Shown one piece after another: positions 6,517 through 8,393 of a stretch of DNA of 8,393 nt. The number at the start of each line of letters is the position of its first letter. The stretch's first letter is position 1. Source of the DNA: Clostridia bacterium (GTDB taxonomy: Bacteria > Bacillota_A > Clostridia > Christensenellales > Aristaeellaceae); the NCBI GenBank assembly GCA_017938785.1, contig JAGBAU010000223.1, forward strand, positions 1 through 8,393, written 5' to 3'. A program made the position numbers and the translations under genes. The notes below the pieces were generated by a model. That model saw only the letters and a list, made by a program, of their open reading frames with translations, was not told the DNA's origin and ran no database searches.

Positions 6517-6552
6517 GCAAAAAGAGACGATCAAACGATCGTCTCTTTTTGC
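6517..6552 (+). terminator. Intrinsic terminator closing the cassette
   Basis: A perfect 16-bp inverted repeat (6517-6532 with 6537-6552) around the loop AAAC. The inner nine pairs (GAGACGATC with GATCGTCTC) are followed by TTTTT at 6546-6550. It begins two bases after the epimerase stop. Because the outer arm is an A-run, it could also stop transcription from the opposite strand. Confidence 0.92.
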
Positions 6553-6586
6553 ATGTGCGGCAGTTCTTATCCCCGGAACCAATTCC

Positions 6587-6614
6587 CTGATTCTTCCGTC
6601 AAAGAGTCAGATTT
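6587..6614 (+). other. Small hairpin in the leader of the metallophosphoesterase gene
   Basis: CTGATTCTT (6587-6595) can pair with AAGAGTCAG (6602-6610), with one G-U pair and a 6-base loop, followed by ATTTT. It looks like a weak terminator or leader structure about 20 bases ahead of the next start codon. The ribosome site itself lies in the palindrome CCTCCGGAGG (6616-6625). No convincing promoter is visible between 6553 and 6586. It may be chance. Confidence 0.3.
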
Positions 6615-6630
6615 TCCTCCGGAGGCTATC

Positions 6631-7422
6631 ATGAGAAAGCTCGGTCTTGTTATTCTGCTTCTGATGCTGCTGGTTTGTCTGGCTTTCTCCCAGAAGCTGC
6701 AAACCACAGAATACACCATTTCCAGTGAAAAGCTCACCCAGCCCGTCACCCTGGCAGTGGTCAGCGACCTGCACAACTCCAGCTTCGGCCATGAACAGGC
6801 GGGGTTGGCTTCGGCCATTCGCGCATCAAACCCGGATGCATTGCTCCTCACCGGGGACATGGCCGAGGATGTACAGAGCCTGACCGCCACCTGTGATCTG
6901 ATCCAGGCTCTTTCCACAGAGACGCCCGTTTTCTATGTATCCGGCAACCATGAGTGCGCTTCCGGGGAATTGGATGAAATCAAGGACCGGCTGCGCTCCA
7001 TGGGCGTGCATGTACTGGAAGGAGAGAGCAAAATCCTGCCCTGCGGCCTGCGCATTGCGGGCGCGGATGATCCTCTGTGCCTCTACCGGCAGGAATGGCG
7101 CGACCAGATCGCTTCCCTTCGATCCGAGGACGGTGTGTTCACCGTACTGCTGGCGCACCGGCCCGATCGGGTGGAATACTATTCGGAAGGCTTCGATCTC
7201 GTGCTTGCAGGACATGCCCATGGCGGACAAGTGCGCATTCCTTTCTTACTGGAAGACGGCCTGTGGGCCCCCAACCAGGGGCTCCTCCCCAGATACACCT
7301 CCGGTATCCATGAAACCAGCGGGGGAAGAATGATTGTCAGCCGCGGACTGAGCAAGGGGTTCCCGCCCCGGATTTTCAACCGCCCGGAGCTTGTGATTGT
7401 ACATCTGGTTCCAGAAAAATGA
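6631..7422 (+). CDS. Membrane-anchored metallophosphoesterase (calcineurin-like, YkuE/YaeI type)
   Basis: A 263-residue binuclear-metal phosphoesterase. One hydrophobic N-terminal helix (about 5-19 after M-R-K) is a signal anchor or signal peptide, placing the catalytic domain outside or at the membrane. All metal-binding blocks are present: D46-L-H48, G-D76, G-N106-H107-E, A-H176 and G-H195-A-H197-G-G-Q. The G-H-A-H-G-G-Q ending and small size fit the YkuE/YaeI group, whose members act on membrane- or wall-linked phosphate or pyrophosphate esters. The true substrate is unknown. The start at 6631 is set by GGAGG 5 bases upstream and the signal anchor right after it; the open frame continues far upstream only because it overlaps the epimerase gene. 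It follows the cassette but lies beyond its terminator, so a link to surface-polymer turnover is inference. It converges on the kinase gene with a 28-base gap. Confidence 0.87.
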   Translation: MRKLGLVILLLMLLVCLAFSQKLQTTEYTISSEKLTQPVTLAVVSDLHNSSFGHEQAGLASAIRASNPDALLLTGDMAEDVQSLTATCDLIQALSTETPVFYVSGNHECASGELDEIKDRLRSMGVHVLEGESKILPCGLRIAGADDPLCLYRQEWRDQIASLRSEDGVFTVLLAHRPDRVEYYSEGFDLVLAGHAHGGQVRIPFLLEDGLWAPNQGLLPRYTSGIHETSGGRMIVSRGLSKGFPPRIFNRPELVIVHLVPEK

Positions 7423-7450
7423 TTTCAAGACCCCGTTTGCTGCGGGAGCT

Positions 7451-8101
7451 TCAGAGCTTCTCCAGATTCAGCACCGGCAGGTGCACGATGAAGCGGCTGC
7501 CGCCGCCGGGGGCAGGCTCCATGCGTACATCACCGCCCAGCGCCCGGGCATATTCCCGCACGATGGGCAGGCCGTAGCCGCTGCCGCCCCGGGTGAAGCC
7601 CACGTCGAAGATGCGCGCCCGGTCCGCTTCGGGGATACCGCAGCCGTCATCCGTAACCGTCAGATCCACCGCGTCGCCCCGCACCCGGACGGATACGGCG
7701 ATGTGGCCGCCCGCAGGCGTGAAGCGCAGGGCGTTGGAGAGCAGGTTTTGCAATATACGATCCAGCTTTTCCCCGTCGGTGGGCATCATAAAGCGGGCGG
7801 CATTGGTTTCAAAGTGTACAAACACATCCTTCTGCTCGCCGCGCAGGGCGCACTGGCGGCTGATCATGCGCGCCCGGGCCACCACATCCTGCACCCGCAG
7901 GTGCAGGATGCCCTTCGGCCTGTCCTCTAAAGCGCCCTGCACCATGTGCTGCAGCTGATCGGCGCTCTTCATGAGCATCTGCAAATAGCCCTCCGCCTTG
8001 GCATTGGGCGAAATCTCCATTTCCAGCAGCTGCACGCAGCTGTAGATCAGCTGAATCGGCATCTTCAAATCATGCGCGAATTTCATTGAGTTCATATCCA
8101 T
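7451..8101 (-). CDS. Small sensorless histidine kinase (HisKA-like plus HATPase)
   Basis: A 216-residue kinase core. The H-box is at the very N-terminus: F-A-H10-D-L-K-M-P, a variant of the usual H-E-L-R-T-P. A dimerisation-type helix pair extends to about residue 60. The ATP-binding domain has an N-box (L-Q-N119-L-L-S-N123-A), G1 D-D-G-C-G-I-P at 151-157, F-box I-F-D-V-G-F at 164-169 and G2 G-G-S-G-Y-G-L-P-I at 172-180. There is no sensor, PAS, HAMP or membrane segment, so it must take input from another protein or act as a cytoplasmic accessory kinase. No response regulator is present in the window. I chose ATG 8101 because AAAAGGGG (plus 8112-8119) lies upstream; a TTG at 8122 would put that site inside the gene. 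The ribosome site is inside a strong hairpin. It lies downstream of ruvA on the same strand. Confidence 0.85.
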   Translation of the reverse strand: MDMNSMKFAHDLKMPIQLIYSCVQLLEMEISPNAKAEGYLQMLMKSADQLQHMVQGALEDRPKGILHLRVQDVVARARMISRQCALRGEQKDVFVHFETNAARFMMPTDGEKLDRILQNLLSNALRFTPAGGHIAVSVRVRGDAVDLTVTDDGCGIPEADRARIFDVGFTRGGSGYGLPIVREYARALGGDVRMEPAPGGGSRFIVHLPVLNLEKL

Positions 8102-8151
8102 AAAAACCCATCCCCTTTTCAACAGTATTCTATGCGAAAAGGGGATGGGTT
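8102..8151 (-). terminator. Strong hairpin: ruvA terminator that also covers the kinase ribosome site
   Basis: A perfect 16-bp inverted repeat (plus 8105-8120 with 8136-8151) around a 15-base spacer. Read on the minus strand, the second arm GAAAAGGGGATGGGTT runs into more Ts, giving TTTTT just before the kinase ATG. This has the form of an intrinsic terminator about 20 bases after the ruvA stop. The same arm contains the kinase ribosome site AAAAGGGG, so in any read-through transcript that site is paired. On the plus strand no T-run follows, so the direction is minus. Confidence 0.8.
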
Positions 8152-8170
8152 ATGTCATATGCATGTATAA

Positions 8171-8393
8171 TTAGCCACCCAAACCGCGCAGGGCCAGGAA
8201 GATCATCTTGTCGGCCTCCTGGGTCTGGCCGGCCACCAGGGACACAGCCTTGGCCGCCTCGGCATTGGAGTAGCCCAGGGAAACCAGCGCCGCGATGGCC
8301 TCGGCCTCGGGGCCGTTGGCATTGACCTTGGGACTGATGCTGGCCGCCTGGGCGTTGAGCTGGGCGTCGTCCACCTTGTCCTTGAGCTCCAGC
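8171..8393 (-). CDS. ruvA: Holliday junction branch migration protein RuvA, C-terminal part (cut by window edge)
   Basis: The frame is open to the window edge and encodes the last 74 residues of RuvA, the tetrameric protein that binds Holliday junctions and recruits the RuvB motor. The first visible residues, L-E-L-K-D-K, match the conserved end of the helix-hairpin-helix region (I-L-E-L-K-D-K in the family). After a linker of about 20 residues comes domain III, the RuvB-binding three-helix module: E-A-I-A-A-L-V-S-L-G-Y-S-N-A-E-A-A-K-A, ending in A-L-R-G-L-G-G. No start is visible, because the gene begins outside the window; an internal GTG at 8374 is only a valine codon. RuvB, which usually follows ruvA, is not downstream here; a hairpin and a kinase gene follow instead. 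Confidence 0.87.
   Translation of the reverse strand, partial: LELKDKVDDAQLNAQAASISPKVNANGPEAEAIAALVSLGYSNAEAAKAVSLVAGQTQEADKMIFLALRGLGG

Noticed and set aside
6037..6630. N-terminal extension of the metallophosphoesterase through the epimerase gene
   Set aside because: The frame is open only by chance; the GGAGG site and signal anchor at 6631 define the real start, and a terminator lies in between.
7423..7450. Bidirectional terminator between the convergent metallophosphoesterase and kinase genes
   Set aside because: Only a 4-bp CCCG/CGGG pairing is visible and no T-run follows.
7397..7930. 177-codon plus-strand open frame
   Set aside because: It overlaps the kinase gene, whose H, N, G1, F and G2 boxes are all in order on the other strand.
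8099..8122. TTG start at 8122 for the kinase
   Set aside because: It has no ribosome site upstream and would place the only good site inside the coding region.
8126..8157. Minus-strand sigma-A promoter inside the hairpin (ATGACA with TAGAAT)
   Set aside because: The spacer is 20 bases, too long for a normal promoter, and the -35 match is weak.

Overview
The window looks like chromosome from an endospore-forming, fairly GC-rich member of the Clostridia (Bacillota). The evidence is adjacent yabP and yabQ sporulation genes, a Gram-positive type divIC/ftsB gene, strong GGAGG ribosome sites, a consensus sigma-A promoter and TagB/TagF-type teichoic-acid chemistry. An unclassified gut lineage is plausible, but the sequence alone does not fix the genus.

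Layout. (1) Bases 1-1137, minus strand: a secreted protein with one WG repeat, followed downstream by the first 17 codons of what reads as an ABC-transporter ATPase cut by the window edge. (2) Bases 1209-2279, plus strand: yabP and yabQ (overlapping by one base) behind a sigma-E-like promoter, then a divIC/ftsB-like gene and an intrinsic terminator. (3) Bases 2322-6552, plus strand: a self-contained four-gene cassette with its own near-perfect sigma-A promoter and a 16-bp-stem terminator. It encodes a CDP-glycerol glycerophosphotransferase-family enzyme, a fused short-chain dehydrogenase/TagD-like cytidylyltransferase, an IspD/TarI-like cytidylyltransferase, and an extended-SDR NDP-sugar epimerase/dehydratase. 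(4) Bases 6631-7422, plus strand: a membrane-anchored metallophosphoesterase. (5) Bases 7451-8393, minus strand: the C-terminal part of RuvA, then a strong hairpin, then a small histidine kinase without a sensor domain.

How the genes may work together. The cassette has the parts to reduce a keto-sugar phosphate to a polyol phosphate (SDR), activate polyol phosphates with CTP (two unrelated cytidylyltransferase folds), remodel a nucleotide sugar (epimerase) and transfer a polyol-phosphate unit to an acceptor at the membrane (TagB/F-like). This suggests a teichoic-acid-like or phosphopolyol-decorated surface polymer. Its chemistry cannot be read from the sequence. The cassette and its fused enzyme are the most interesting part of the window. 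Second is the hairpin at 8102-8151, which looks like the ruvA terminator yet also buries the ribosome site of the kinase gene.

No tRNA, rRNA, CRISPR array, insertion sequence or attachment site was seen. No gene-free stretch exceeds 300 bases; the longest is about 120 bases, between the WG protein and yabP.
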